Assembly (NCBI GenBank): GCA_910584495.1 | Contig: CAJUAR010000071.1 | Location: forward strand, 1 to 14,578 | DNA from: an uncultured Muribaculaceae bacterium | GTDB lineage: Bacteria > Bacteroidota > Bacteroidia > Bacteroidales > Muribaculaceae | Reading direction: 5' to 3' | Length of the DNA stretch: 14,578 bases | In this document: positions 6,662 through 14,578 of the stretch, piece by piece | How positions within the stretch are numbered: position 1 is the stretch's first letter | Layout of the letters: every line of letters begins with the position of its first letter | Notes under the pieces: model-generated | Seen by the model: the letters and a program-made list of their open reading frames with translations, nothing else | What the model was told of the DNA's origin: nothing | Database searches by the model: none | Program-made: the position numbers and the translations under genes

Positions 6662-8488
6662 ATGAAAAAGAACGAGGCATTATCACTGATTCTTTTCACT
6701 GTCGTAACGTTTTCGGCTGCGGCATGGAAACCTGTCGAAGGGCATATTTCAACCCGTTGGGCCGCCGATGTGCAGCCCGAAAAACCGTGGGATGTTTATC
6801 CGCGGCCCATTATGGAACGCAATCAGTGGGAAAATCTCAACGGGCTGTGGCAGTATGCCATTGTGCCTAAGGGCGACGCACGGCCTGCTCAGTGGCAGGG
6901 CGAAATTTTGGTGCCTTTCGCCGTAGAGTCAAGTCTGTCAGGAGTGGGGCGTCATGTCACTCCCGACGAGGCCCTGTGGTACGAGCGATCTTTCACCGTC
7001 CCCTCTTCATGGAAAGGCAAAGATGTGCTGCTCAACTTTGGAGCCGTCGACTGGGCATGCGAAGTGTGGGTGAACGAGTTCAAAGCGGGAAGCCACAAAG
7101 GCGGCTACGCACCCTTTTCGCTCAATATCACTCCTGCGTTGAAACAAGGCTCGACAAACACCCTGACAGTGCGCGTCACCGACCCTTCTGCGAGCGGGCC
7201 CCAGCCGCTTGGCAAGCAGACCGACAAACCAAGCGGTTGCTTCTACACCAACGTCACAGGCATCTGGCAGACCGTATGGCTCGAACCTGTTGCCCGGGCC
7301 AACCACATAAACTCGCTGCATATCGTTCCCGACATTGACACACGCCGCCTCTCTATCAATGTTTCTGCCGCAAAAACCGATCCATCGTTGACCGCCAAGG
7401 TGCGCGTAAGCGAAAACGGACGCACAGTAGCCAGCGGCAGCAGCCTTGCAGGCCAACCCGTCGAACTGATGATGCCGGCCGACATGAAGCTGTGGTCGCC
7501 CGACAGTCCGACGGTCTACGACCTCGACATTGAAATCACCTCCGATGGAAAGACTATCGACCATGTGCGCAGCTATGCCGCAATGCGCAAGGTTTCGACA
7601 GCCCGCGACAATGACGGTATTGTGCGCCTGATGCTCAACAACAAGCCCATATTCCATTTCGGCCCTCTGGACCAGGGGTGGTGGCCCGATGGTCTTTATA
7701 CCGCACCCACCTACGAAGCTATGTTTTTCGACATTGACAAGACCAAAGACCTTGGCTACAACATGATCCGGAAACATGTCAAGGTAGAACCCGCCACATG
7801 GTACACCTACTGCGACCGCAAAGGCATTCTTGTGTGGCAAGATATGCCTAATGGCGACCGTTGGGCCGACTGGAACAAGTTTGAATACTACGACGGAGTG
7901 GACAAACCCAGAAGCGCCGAAAGCGAAAATATATACCGCCGGGAATGGAAAGAAATTATGGATGTCCTCAAGAACTACCCCTCCATAGCTGTATGGGTGC
8001 CTTTCAATGAGGGCTGGGGGCAATTCAAAACGCCCGAAATAGTGAATTGGACTAAAGAATACGACCCCACGCGTCTTGTCAATCCCGCAAGCGGAGGCAA
8101 CCACTACCCCGTGGGCGACATGCTCGACATTCATCACTACCCCGACCCACGGATGCTGCTCATCGACCCCGGTCGTGCCAATGTACTGGGCGAATATGGC
8201 GGAATAGGCATGGCCATAAAGAACCATGTGTGGAACAATGGCCGAAACTGGGGATATGTGGAATATAATTCCATCAACGAAACAACCGACCAGTATGCCA
8301 AATATATCGCCACTTTGCTCAAACTCGCTCGTGCAGGTTACTCGGCGGCCGTGTACACGCAGACCACCGATGTCGAAAACGAAGTTAACGGCCTTCTGAC
8401 CTACGACCGGGAGATTCTGAAATTTGACGAGGATAAGTTGAGAAAAATCAACTCCGAATTGTCTCATTGCCTGGATAATAACCGATAG
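6662..8488 (+). CDS. GH2 family beta-glycosidase (beta-galactosidase-like)
   Basis: This is a 608-residue exported exo-beta-glycosidase. The reading frame is open far upstream inside GH97, but the ATG at 6662 starts a proper Sec signal (KKNEALSLILFTVVTFSAAA). The GH2 layout is visible: a jelly-roll sugar-binding domain at about 45-210 (NLNGLWQYA, LWYERSF, WVNEFKAGSHKGGYAPF), an Ig-like domain at about 213-310, then a barrel from about 320. Landmarks are LGYNMIRKHVKVEP (364-377) and LVWQDMPNG. The acid/base should be Glu450 in VPFNEGWGQ and the nucleophile Glu511 in LGEYGG. The length is short against large LacZ-type enzymes. Many Bacteroidota paralogues of this compact type are annotated beta-galactosidase without proof; beta-glucuronidase, beta-mannosidase or arabinofuranosidase activity is also possible. 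It is followed after 11 bases by GH3. Confidence 0.92.
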   Translation: MKKNEALSLILFTVVTFSAAAWKPVEGHISTRWAADVQPEKPWDVYPRPIMERNQWENLNGLWQYAIVPKGDARPAQWQGEILVPFAVESSLSGVGRHVTPDEALWYERSFTVPSSWKGKDVLLNFGAVDWACEVWVNEFKAGSHKGGYAPFSLNITPALKQGSTNTLTVRVTDPSASGPQPLGKQTDKPSGCFYTNVTGIWQTVWLEPVARANHINSLHIVPDIDTRRLSINVSAAKTDPSLTAKVRVSENGRTVASGSSLAGQPVELMMPADMKLWSPDSPTVYDLDIEITSDGKTIDHVRSYAAMRKVSTARDNDGIVRLMLNNKPIFHFGPLDQGWWPDGLYTAPTYEAMFFDIDKTKDLGYNMIRKHVKVEPATWYTYCDRKGILVWQDMPNGDRWADWNKFEYYDGVDKPRSAESENIYRREWKEIMDVLKNYPSIAVWVPFNEGWGQFKTPEIVNWTKEYDPTRLVNPASGGNHYPVGDMLDIHHYPDPRMLLIDPGRANVLGEYGGIGMAIKNHVWNNGRNWGYVEYNSINETTDQYAKYIATLLKLARAGYSAAVYTQTTDVENEVNGLLTYDREILKFDEDKLRKINSELSHCLDNNR

Positions 8489-8499
8489 AACTTATAACC

Positions 8500-10773
8500 A
8501 TGAAAATTATCAACGTATTTCTTGCTGCTGTGGGGCTGATGGCTCTCGCAGGTTGCTCCGCACCCGCTTCCGACGATGCCGAAATGGACCGGTTCGTCAC
8601 CGACCTCATGGGCCGCATGTCGCTCAGGCAGAAAATTGGCCAGCTCAATCTTCCAACCGGCGGCGATATGGTCACCGGCTCTGTCCAAAGCACAGACCTG
8701 GCAAACCTCATCCGTAACGAACAGATTGGCGGCTTCTTCAATGTGAGAGACGTGGAGAAAATCCACGAACTGCAGCGTATCGCCATCGAAGAAACCGAGC
8801 TGAAAATTCCTCTTCTTGTCGGAGCGGATGTCATCCATGGTTTTGAAACCATTTTCCCCATTCCTCTGGCTCTCTCCTGCAGCTGGGACACGGCAGCCGT
8901 GGAAACTGCCGCCCGCATTGCTGCTGTCGAATCGAGTGTCAACGGTATTAACTGGACTTTCAGCCCTATGGTAGACATCTGTCGCGACCCTCGATGGGGG
9001 CGAATTGCCGAGGGCAACGGTGAAGACCCATACCTCGGCGGCGTGATGGCAGCAGCCTATGTCCGTGGCTACCAGGGCGACCTCAGCGGAAAAGATAACA
9101 TTCTGGCTTGCGTCAAGCATTTCGCTCTCTATGGAGCATCCGAAGCCGGACGCGACTATAACACTGTGGATATGAGCCGTGTGCGCATGTACAACGAATA
9201 TCTGCCGCCCTACAAGGCCGCTGTCGAGGCTGGTGTTGGCTCGGTGATGAGCTCGTTCAACGTAATCGACGGCATCCCGGCTACAGCCCACAAATGGCTC
9301 CTCACCGACTTGCTCCGCGACCAATGGGGATTCAAGGGCTTCGTCGTAACCGACTATGAATCAATCCACGAAATGACTTTCCACGGCGTGGCCGAACTTA
9401 AAGAAGCTGCTGCCCGCGCTTTAGCCGCCGGCACCGACATGGACATGGTGTCGGAGGGGTTCTTAAAGACTCTGGAAGCCTCGCTTGCCGATGGTTCGGT
9501 GTCGGAACAGATGATTGACCGCTCTTGCCGCCGCATCCTTGAAGCAAAATATAAACTCGGCCTTTTCTCCGACCCATATAAGAACTGCAATCCCGAACTG
9601 GCTGCAAAGCTGACATTCTCCAAGGATAACCGTGCCCAAGCACGACGAATTGCCGCCGAAACTTTCGTGCTCCTCAAAAACCAGGACAACACACTGCCTC
9701 TCAAAAAGAAAGGCAAAATCGCTCTTGTGGGTCCAATGGCCGATGCTGGAGGCAACATGTGCGGTTGCTGGACACCTACTTGCAAACCCGAGAACCACAA
9801 ATCGCTGCTGCAGGCAATGCGCCAAGCCGTGGGCAACGATGCCGAAATACTATATGCTCCCGGTTCGAACCTCTACTACGACCCAAAACAGCACGAAGTT
9901 GCAGCCGGATGGCGCAAAATAGAATACCGCTCCGACAAAAACCTGCTCAGCCAGGCCATTGCTGCAGCTCGTTCGGCAGATGTTATTGTTGCTGCCTGTG
10001 GCGAAAGTGCTGAAATGGCCGGCGAATCTGTTTCGCGAACAAACCTCGAAATGCCCGATGCGCAGAAAGACTTGCTCAAAGCCCTCGTCGCTACAGGCAA
10101 ACCGGTAGTCCTCCTCCTTTTCTCCGGCCGACCCGTCATCCTAAATTGGGAATCTGAGAATCTCACCGCTATTCTCAACGTTTGGCAAGGAGGCAGCGAA
10201 GCCGGCGACGCCATTGCCGATGTTGTCTTCGGCTTTGTGAATCCCTCGGGCAAACTCACGACCACCTTTCCACGGTCTGTGGGACAGATTCCCCTCTACT
10301 ACAACCACATGAACACCGGCCGTCCAATCTCGGGTAACGACTACTTTGTTCAATACCGCAGCAACTATCTTGACGAAAGCAACGAACCCCTCTATCCTTT
10401 CGGTTTCGGTCTGAGCTACACCACTTTCAGCTATGGCGAGCTTGCTCTTAGCTCCGACACGATGCCCAAAGACGGTTCTATTACTGCATCTGTCAAGGTT
10501 GCCAACACCGGCGACTGCGACGGCACAGAAATTGTGCAGCTCTATATCCGCGACAAAATGGCATCAATCACCCGTCCTGTCAAGGAACTGAAAAAATACC
10601 AACGTATAACGCTCAGAAAAGGCGAAAGCTGCAACGTGGAATTCACCCTGACAGCCAACGATCTCAAATTCTACGATGCCGACCTCAATTTTGTCTTTGA
10701 GCCGGGAGAGTTCGAACTTATGATCGGTCCCGATTCAAAAAATGTGAGCACACAGACCTTCAAAGCAGAATAA
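8500..10773 (+). CDS. bglX: GH3 periplasmic beta-glucosidase, BglX-like lipoprotein
   Basis: This is a 757-residue exo-acting beta-glucosidase, possibly beta-xylosidase. The signal carries the lipobox LAGC with Cys19, so it should be membrane-anchored. The domains are the usual three. The (beta/alpha)8 domain spans about 28-358, with DPRWGR (163-168), CVKHFALYGA (204-213) and the nucleophile Asp285 in VVTDYES. The alpha/beta sandwich spans about 385-600, with GESAEMAGES (501-510), where Glu509 aligns with the likely acid/base of BglX. A fibronectin-III-like domain spans about 655-745. Whole blocks resemble E. coli BglX, for example YNTVDMSRVRMYNEYLPPYK and FPRSVGQIPLYYNHMNTGRP. The length matches BglX (about 765). 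The stop codon overlaps the GH36 start by one base (TAATG), a sign of co-translation. Family and fold are firm; substrate is inferred. Confidence 0.95.
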   Translation: MKIINVFLAAVGLMALAGCSAPASDDAEMDRFVTDLMGRMSLRQKIGQLNLPTGGDMVTGSVQSTDLANLIRNEQIGGFFNVRDVEKIHELQRIAIEETELKIPLLVGADVIHGFETIFPIPLALSCSWDTAAVETAARIAAVESSVNGINWTFSPMVDICRDPRWGRIAEGNGEDPYLGGVMAAAYVRGYQGDLSGKDNILACVKHFALYGASEAGRDYNTVDMSRVRMYNEYLPPYKAAVEAGVGSVMSSFNVIDGIPATAHKWLLTDLLRDQWGFKGFVVTDYESIHEMTFHGVAELKEAAARALAAGTDMDMVSEGFLKTLEASLADGSVSEQMIDRSCRRILEAKYKLGLFSDPYKNCNPELAAKLTFSKDNRAQARRIAAETFVLLKNQDNTLPLKKKGKIALVGPMADAGGNMCGCWTPTCKPENHKSLLQAMRQAVGNDAEILYAPGSNLYYDPKQHEVAAGWRKIEYRSDKNLLSQAIAAARSADVIVAACGESAEMAGESVSRTNLEMPDAQKDLLKALVATGKPVVLLLFSGRPVILNWESENLTAILNVWQGGSEAGDAIADVVFGFVNPSGKLTTTFPRSVGQIPLYYNHMNTGRPISGNDYFVQYRSNYLDESNEPLYPFGFGLSYTTFSYGELALSSDTMPKDGSITASVKVANTGDCDGTEIVQLYIRDKMASITRPVKELKKYQRITLRKGESCNVEFTLTANDLKFYDADLNFVFEPGEFELMIGPDSKNVSTQTFKAE

Positions 10774-12971
10774 TGAACAAACTATTTTCCGTTATCACAG
10801 CCGTTGGCATCGCTCTGTCGATGTCGGCGGCTTCGCCACATACCGGCCGCACCGTGCGCATAGCCACAGACAATACCGACCTCATACTTAAGGTTGGCGA
10901 CAATGGACGTCTCTATCAGACCTACCTGGGTCCGAAACTGCGCCATGACACCGACATAGAGCTCCCTGAATGGTGGCAACATGCTGGCTCCGACGGAGCT
11001 GTCACACGCCGAGGATGGGAAGCTTACCCAACTGCCGGAACCGAAGATTACTTCGAACCGGCACTCGGCGTGGTACATGCCGATGGGAACATGACCACCT
11101 ACCTCTACTATGTCGATTCATCGACAGAGCCAGTGGAGGGAGGCACGCTGACACGCATAAATCTCCGCGACGACAAATATCCCTTGAGCGTAACCTTGAA
11201 CTATGTGGTTTATCCAAAGGAGAATGTCATCAAAACGTGGACAGAGATCTCTCATTCGGAGAATAATCCCGTCACCCTTCCTCAGTATGCTTCGGGCACG
11301 CTCTATTTCAAAGAACCTGAATATTGGCTCACCGAATTCAGCAGCGACTGGGCAAAAGAAGCACAGATGAGCAGCCAGCAGCTGCAATTCGGCAAAAAAG
11401 TGCTCGACACCAAACTGGGCACTCGCGCTGCCCTACACGCCGAACCTTTCTTTGAAATAGGACTCAATGGCCCTGTGCGGGAAAACAGCGGACAGGTGCT
11501 GATGGGCACCATTGCCTGGACGGGCAATTTCCGTTTCACCTTCGAGGTGGACAATGTAGGCAACCTTCGTGTCATTCCCGGCATAAATCCATTTGCTTCG
11601 GCCTATGAGCTCAAGGCTGATGAGAAATTCACCACTCCTGAATTTATCTTCACACTGAGCTACGATGGCTCCTCCCAAGGCTCGCGCAATCTCCACGAAT
11701 GGGCACGCAAATATCAGCTTAAAGATGGCGGCAAACCACGAATGACCCTGCTCAATAATTGGGAAAACACTTTTTTCAACTTCGACCAGAAACTGTTGGG
11801 CGAACTCATGCTCGAGGCCAAGGACCTCGGGGTGGACATGTTCTTGCTCGACGACGGATGGTTTGGCAACAAATACCCCCGCAAAGACGACCATGCCGGC
11901 CTCGGCGACTGGCAGGCGACCCGCAGCAAGCTGCCCGGCGGCATTCCTGCCCTCGTCAGAGCGGCACAGAAGGCTGGTGTGAAATTCGGCATCTGGATAG
12001 AGCCCGAAATGGTCAATCCAAAGAGCGAGCTATATGAGAAACATCCCGACTGGGTGATAGAGCAACCAAACCGCGACACTTATTATTTCCGCAATCAGCT
12101 TGTTCTCGACATGAGCAACCCTAAAGTACAGGACTATGTCTTCGAAGTGGTGGATAATATCCTCACAGAGAATCCGGATGTGGCATATTTCAAATGGGAC
12201 TGCAACTCGCCGATTACAAATATCTATTCTCCTTATTGCAAGGACCGTCAGAACCAACTTTATGTCGACCACGTGCGAGGTATTCTTAATGTCCTCGAAA
12301 GAGTGCGTGAAAAATATCCCGATGTGCCAATGATGCTTTGCTCCGGAGGCGGCGGTCGTTGCGACTATGGCGCGCTTAAATATTTCATCGAATTCTGGTG
12401 CTCGGACAATACCGACCCTGTAGAACGGGCATACATTCAGTGGGGATTCTCGCAGTTTTTCCCGGCCAAAGCCATGGCTGCACACGTAACAAGCTGGAAC
12501 AAGGCCACTTCCATAAAATTCCGAACAGACATGGCATCGATGTGTCGTCTTGGTTTCGACATAGGGCTAAAAGAGCTTACCGCCGACGAGCTAACCTTCT
12601 GTCAGCAAGCCATCGCCAATTGGAAAAGACTGAATCCGGCCATAATGGATGGCACTCAGTATCGTCTGGTTTCGCCCTACGAATCTAACCATATGGCAGT
12701 AGAATATGTGGACAACGGCAAGAACATGGGGGTCGTTTTTGCCTACAACCTTGCACCGCGCTACCGCGAGCCCCAGAGCCGCGTGCGCCTTCAGGGCCTT
12801 GACCCCGACAAGAAATATATTGTCCGCGAAATCAACCTCATGCCCGGCACTCAGTCGGCCTTTGCCCAAAACGATAGAACTTTTTCGGGCGATTACTTGA
12901 TGAAGGTTGGCCTCGACCTTTTTTCTACCGATAAAAACACGTCTATGGTTGTGGAGCTTAGTGCTCAATAA
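10773..12971 (+). CDS. GH36 alpha-galactosidase
   Basis: This is a 732-residue enzyme that releases terminal alpha-linked galactose with retention. A Sec signal (MNKLFSVITAVGIALSMSAA) places it in the periplasm. The N-terminal beta-supersandwich spans about 25-320, the barrel about 325-620 and the C-terminal beta domain about 630-730. Hallmarks are FLLDDGWFG (357-365), WIEPEMVNPKSELYEKHPDW (408-427), the nucleophile Asp476 in YFKWDCN, a CSGGGGR glycine loop (523-529) and WCSDNTDP (542-549), where Asp545 is the likely acid/base. The length matches the bacterial ~720-750-residue GH36 group (AgaA and RafA types). Its ATG overlaps the GH3 stop, so expression is coupled. With the GH97 upstream it gives the operon two different alpha-galactosidase-type enzymes, which suggests alpha-galactosylated oligosaccharides as substrate. 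Confidence 0.96.
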   Translation: MNKLFSVITAVGIALSMSAASPHTGRTVRIATDNTDLILKVGDNGRLYQTYLGPKLRHDTDIELPEWWQHAGSDGAVTRRGWEAYPTAGTEDYFEPALGVVHADGNMTTYLYYVDSSTEPVEGGTLTRINLRDDKYPLSVTLNYVVYPKENVIKTWTEISHSENNPVTLPQYASGTLYFKEPEYWLTEFSSDWAKEAQMSSQQLQFGKKVLDTKLGTRAALHAEPFFEIGLNGPVRENSGQVLMGTIAWTGNFRFTFEVDNVGNLRVIPGINPFASAYELKADEKFTTPEFIFTLSYDGSSQGSRNLHEWARKYQLKDGGKPRMTLLNNWENTFFNFDQKLLGELMLEAKDLGVDMFLLDDGWFGNKYPRKDDHAGLGDWQATRSKLPGGIPALVRAAQKAGVKFGIWIEPEMVNPKSELYEKHPDWVIEQPNRDTYYFRNQLVLDMSNPKVQDYVFEVVDNILTENPDVAYFKWDCNSPITNIYSPYCKDRQNQLYVDHVRGILNVLERVREKYPDVPMMLCSGGGGRCDYGALKYFIEFWCSDNTDPVERAYIQWGFSQFFPAKAMAAHVTSWNKATSIKFRTDMASMCRLGFDIGLKELTADELTFCQQAIANWKRLNPAIMDGTQYRLVSPYESNHMAVEYVDNGKNMGVVFAYNLAPRYREPQSRVRLQGLDPDKKYIVREINLMPGTQSAFAQNDRTFSGDYLMKVGLDLFSTDKNTSMVVELSAQ

Positions 12972-12992
12972 CCATCAATTTCTTCAGTTCAT

Positions 12993-14153
12993 ATGAGAAA
13001 CACCGTTATTGCTTTTCTTACTTTGCTGGCGTCTTGGCAAGCCGGAGCTGTCAGGATTACTTGGGGTCCTTATCTACAGCAGGTGGGAACTGACCAAGCT
13101 ATCGTTATGTGGGGCTCCGATAAAGATGCGGTGTCGTGGGTGGAAACTGCGCCCGACGATTCTCTGCATTTCTATGCCGAAGAGCGCCCGAGGCATTTTC
13201 AGACCAAGCTGGGGCGCAAAGTAATCGGACGCATCCATCGCGTGCCCGTCAAGGGCCTCGAACCCGGCACTACCTACCGTTACCGCGTTTTCTCGCAAGA
13301 GGTGACAGAGAACAAAACCTACCAGGTTTGCTACGGCCCAGTGGCTTCGACACGAGTCTACAAGAAGGAGCCTCTGCGGTTCACAACTTTGAACCCGTCG
13401 AAAAAATCCGTACGGTTCAGCGTTGTCAACGACATGCATGCCGACACGGCCCGCATGGCTCGGCTAATCGGGAGAAGAGACCTGCATGAAACTGTGGACT
13501 TCATGATTTTCAACGGCGATATGGTCAGTAACATGGACAGCGAGCAGCAGGTGATGGACGGCTTTGTCAATAAAGCGGTAGAGCTATTTGCCTCGGAAAC
13601 CCCATTCTATATGGTGCGTGGAAATCATGAGGGCCGCGGAGTCTTCGCCGAAAACTATCTCGACTATTTTCCCACCGAAACCGACCAACCATATTTTGCA
13701 TTCCGCCATGGTCCGGTATTTTTCGTTGTGCTCGACGGTGGCGAGGACAAGCCCGATTCCGACATTGAGTATTTCGGCCTCAACCGCATGGACGATTACC
13801 GTCTGGCCGAGGCTCAATGGCTCAAAGACATCGTGGCTTCGCCGGAGTTCAAAAATGCGCCTTACAAAGTAGCTGTTGTTCACGTTCCGCCAACGGGGGG
13901 CACATGGCATGGCACGCTCCATGCCAAGAAAGTGTTCCTGCCCATCCTCAACGATGCCGACATCGACATAATGCTCTGCGGACACCTCCACGAACATGTC
14001 TTCATCCCCGCCGGCAGCGAAGGCAACCGCTTTCCGGTGCTGATCAACAGCAACATTGATGCCGTCGATGTCGAAGCCGGTCCAAAATCCATGGAACTCA
14101 CAGTCCGCAACCTTCAGGGCCGCGAAGTGCGCCACCTCAGCATCAAGCCATAA
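12993..14153 (+). CDS. Exported metallophosphoesterase with purple-acid-phosphatase-like N-terminal domain
   Basis: This is a 386-residue phosphoesterase, likely periplasmic because of a Sec-type N-terminus (RNTVIAFLTLLASWQAGA). A fibronectin-III-like domain (about 20-131; RITWGPYLQQVG, then VKGLEPGTTYRYRV) resembles the N-domain of purple acid phosphatases. A calcineurin-like phosphoesterase domain follows with all metal motifs in order: Asp147-x-His149 (VVNDMHAD), Asp176 (FNGDMVS), Asn211-His212 (RGNHEGR), His297 (VVHVPP) and His331-x-His333 (GHLHEH). A phosphomonoesterase or phosphodiesterase is expected; the substrate cannot be told. It starts 21 bases after GH36 and is the last gene before the terminator at 14170-14211, so it belongs to the glycosidase operon. 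This suggests removal of phosphate from the imported glycan, or scavenging of phosphate. It is short compared with plant-type PAPs, but complete. Confidence 0.92.
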   Translation: MRNTVIAFLTLLASWQAGAVRITWGPYLQQVGTDQAIVMWGSDKDAVSWVETAPDDSLHFYAEERPRHFQTKLGRKVIGRIHRVPVKGLEPGTTYRYRVFSQEVTENKTYQVCYGPVASTRVYKKEPLRFTTLNPSKKSVRFSVVNDMHADTARMARLIGRRDLHETVDFMIFNGDMVSNMDSEQQVMDGFVNKAVELFASETPFYMVRGNHEGRGVFAENYLDYFPTETDQPYFAFRHGPVFFVVLDGGEDKPDSDIEYFGLNRMDDYRLAEAQWLKDIVASPEFKNAPYKVAVVHVPPTGGTWHGTLHAKKVFLPILNDADIDIMLCGHLHEHVFIPAGSEGNRFPVLINSNIDAVDVEAGPKSMELTVRNLQGREVRHLSIKP

Positions 14154-14167
14154 AATACCTATAAATA

Positions 14168-14211
14168 AGAGAGGCATGGCAAACGAGTTTGCCATGCCTC
14201 TTTGTTTTTTT
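14168..14211 (+). terminator. Strong Rho-independent terminator ending the enzyme operon
   Basis: A perfect 14-bp stem pairs 14170-14183 (AGAGGCATGGCAAA) with 14188-14201 (TTTGCCATGCCTCT) around a CGAG loop. Two further pairs (A-T and G-T) extend the base. A run of seven T follows at 14205-14211. It lies 16 bases after the metallophosphoesterase stop and marks the operon end. Confidence 0.95.
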
Positions 14212-14323
14212 CACAACGACAGCAAACAGCAGCTTTTCAAGGTCAAAATTTCACACCAACGAGCAATACCACAGCACCTTGACAACTTAAAGACAAAATT
14301 TATATCAAAATAAATACACAAAC

Positions 14324-14356
14324 ATTGCAAAGTTTAAAAAATATACCATATCTTTG
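14324..14356 (+). promoter_or_regulatory. Candidate Bacteroidota promoter for the gene at 14388
   Basis: TATCTTTG at 14349-14356 matches the TAnnTTTG -7 consensus exactly. ATTG at 14324-14327 lies 21 bases upstream, close to the expected TTTG -33 element. The box is 31 bases before the ATG at 14388, leaving a leader of about 25 bases. It follows the operon terminator, so a separate transcription unit begins here. The rest of the 14212-14387 spacer shows no other clear feature. Confidence 0.55.
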
Positions 14357-14387
14357 CAAGCGTAATCCTAACAAAACTTTCAACACA

Positions 14388-14534
14388 ATGCACAAATCAA
14401 AGCAAATGTTAGCAGCCATGCTAATGGCAACATGCTCGATCGGAGCTTTTGCCGACAGCAGGGTGGTGGTACTGCCCAAGGCCGAAGATGCTGAGAAGGC
14501 ATATGTCGACCTCACTGTCGATACCCATCTTTGA
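14388..14534 (+). CDS. Start of an unidentified secreted protein, truncated or frameshifted near the window end
   Basis: A 48-codon ORF starts at ATG 14388. It has a convincing Sec-type signal peptide (HKSKQM, then LAAMLMATCSIGAFA, cleavage near ADS) followed by SRVVVLPKAEDAEKAYVDLT, and meets TGA at 14532-14534. Signal peptide plus upstream promoter argue that it is a real gene start, but a mature part of only about 25 residues is unlikely to be a complete protein. Both other forward frames stay open from about 14521 to the window end, so a frameshift or sequence error just before the stop would allow it to continue. I do not recognise the family. The 44 bases after 14534 hold nothing else. 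Confidence 0.45.
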   Translation: MHKSKQMLAAMLMATCSIGAFADSRVVVLPKAEDAEKAYVDLTVDTHL

Positions 14535-14578
14535 CAGTTGGATGTGCTTATATGAAGATTTACAGCGGGTTAGGTGGC

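Noticed and set aside
7007..8467. 486-residue open frame on the minus strand opposite GH2
   Set aside because: It is a shadow of GH2 codon bias. It has no signal, domain or promoter, while the plus frame has complete GH2 motifs.
14237..14282. Inverted repeat TCAAGGT / ACCTTGA in the last spacer
   Set aside because: There are only 7 pairs around a 32-base loop, with no T-run or neighbouring gene end; it is likely chance.
1..14578. Search for tRNA, rRNA, CRISPR arrays, insertion sequences and transposases
   Set aside because: No cloverleaf, repeat-spacer pattern, terminal inverted repeats or transposase-like frame was seen.

Overview
The window is a fragment of a polysaccharide utilisation locus (PUL) from a Bacteroidota genome, most likely a gut Bacteroidales species. 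Three things point there. A SusC-type C-terminus is followed at once by a SusD/RagB lipoprotein. The enzyme set is exported and typical of the phylum (GH97, GH2, GH3, GH36, with lipoprotein or Sec signals). Shine-Dalgarno sites are mostly weak, and TAnnTTTG-type -7 promoter boxes occur in the gaps. GC content looks close to 50% by eye, which fits Muribaculaceae or Bacteroides, but genus is not resolved.

Layout. Positions 3-218 hold the C-terminal end of a SusC-like TonB-dependent transporter; its first ~50 bases carry two in-frame stops. Positions 235-2259 encode the partner SusD-like glycan-binding lipoprotein. A strong two-part hairpin at 2297-2346 separates it from a convergent minus-strand gene (2371-4443) for a lipoprotein made of two tandem right-handed beta-helix units. 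A 0.2-kb divergent spacer with candidate regulatory repeats follows. Then comes a tight plus-strand enzyme cluster: GH97 (4650-6611), GH2 (6662-8488), GH3/BglX-like (8500-10773), GH36 alpha-galactosidase (10773-12971, overlapping GH3 by one base) and a purple-acid-phosphatase-like metallophosphoesterase (12993-14153). The cluster ends at a textbook intrinsic terminator (14170-14211). A new promoter and the start of a short or broken secreted ORF (14388-14534) close the window.

How it may work together (inference). SusC/SusD would bind and import oligosaccharides. The beta-helix lipoprotein may act at the surface. Periplasmic GH97 and GH36 would remove alpha-linked galactose, and GH2 and GH3 would remove beta-linked sugars. 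The GH97 carries the Asp of the retaining, alpha-galactosidase-type subgroup rather than the inverting SusB alpha-glucosidase type. This suggests a heteroglycan or glycoconjugate with alpha-galactosyl caps on a beta-linked core. No clear endo-acting glycanase, SusE-type protein or regulator is in the window. The phosphatase in the operon hints that the substrate may carry phosphate, but this is unproven.

Both extreme ends of the window look damaged: in-frame stops at the left, and a short ORF with open frames beyond it at the right. This is what error-prone contig ends would look like, so pseudogene claims at the edges are tentative.
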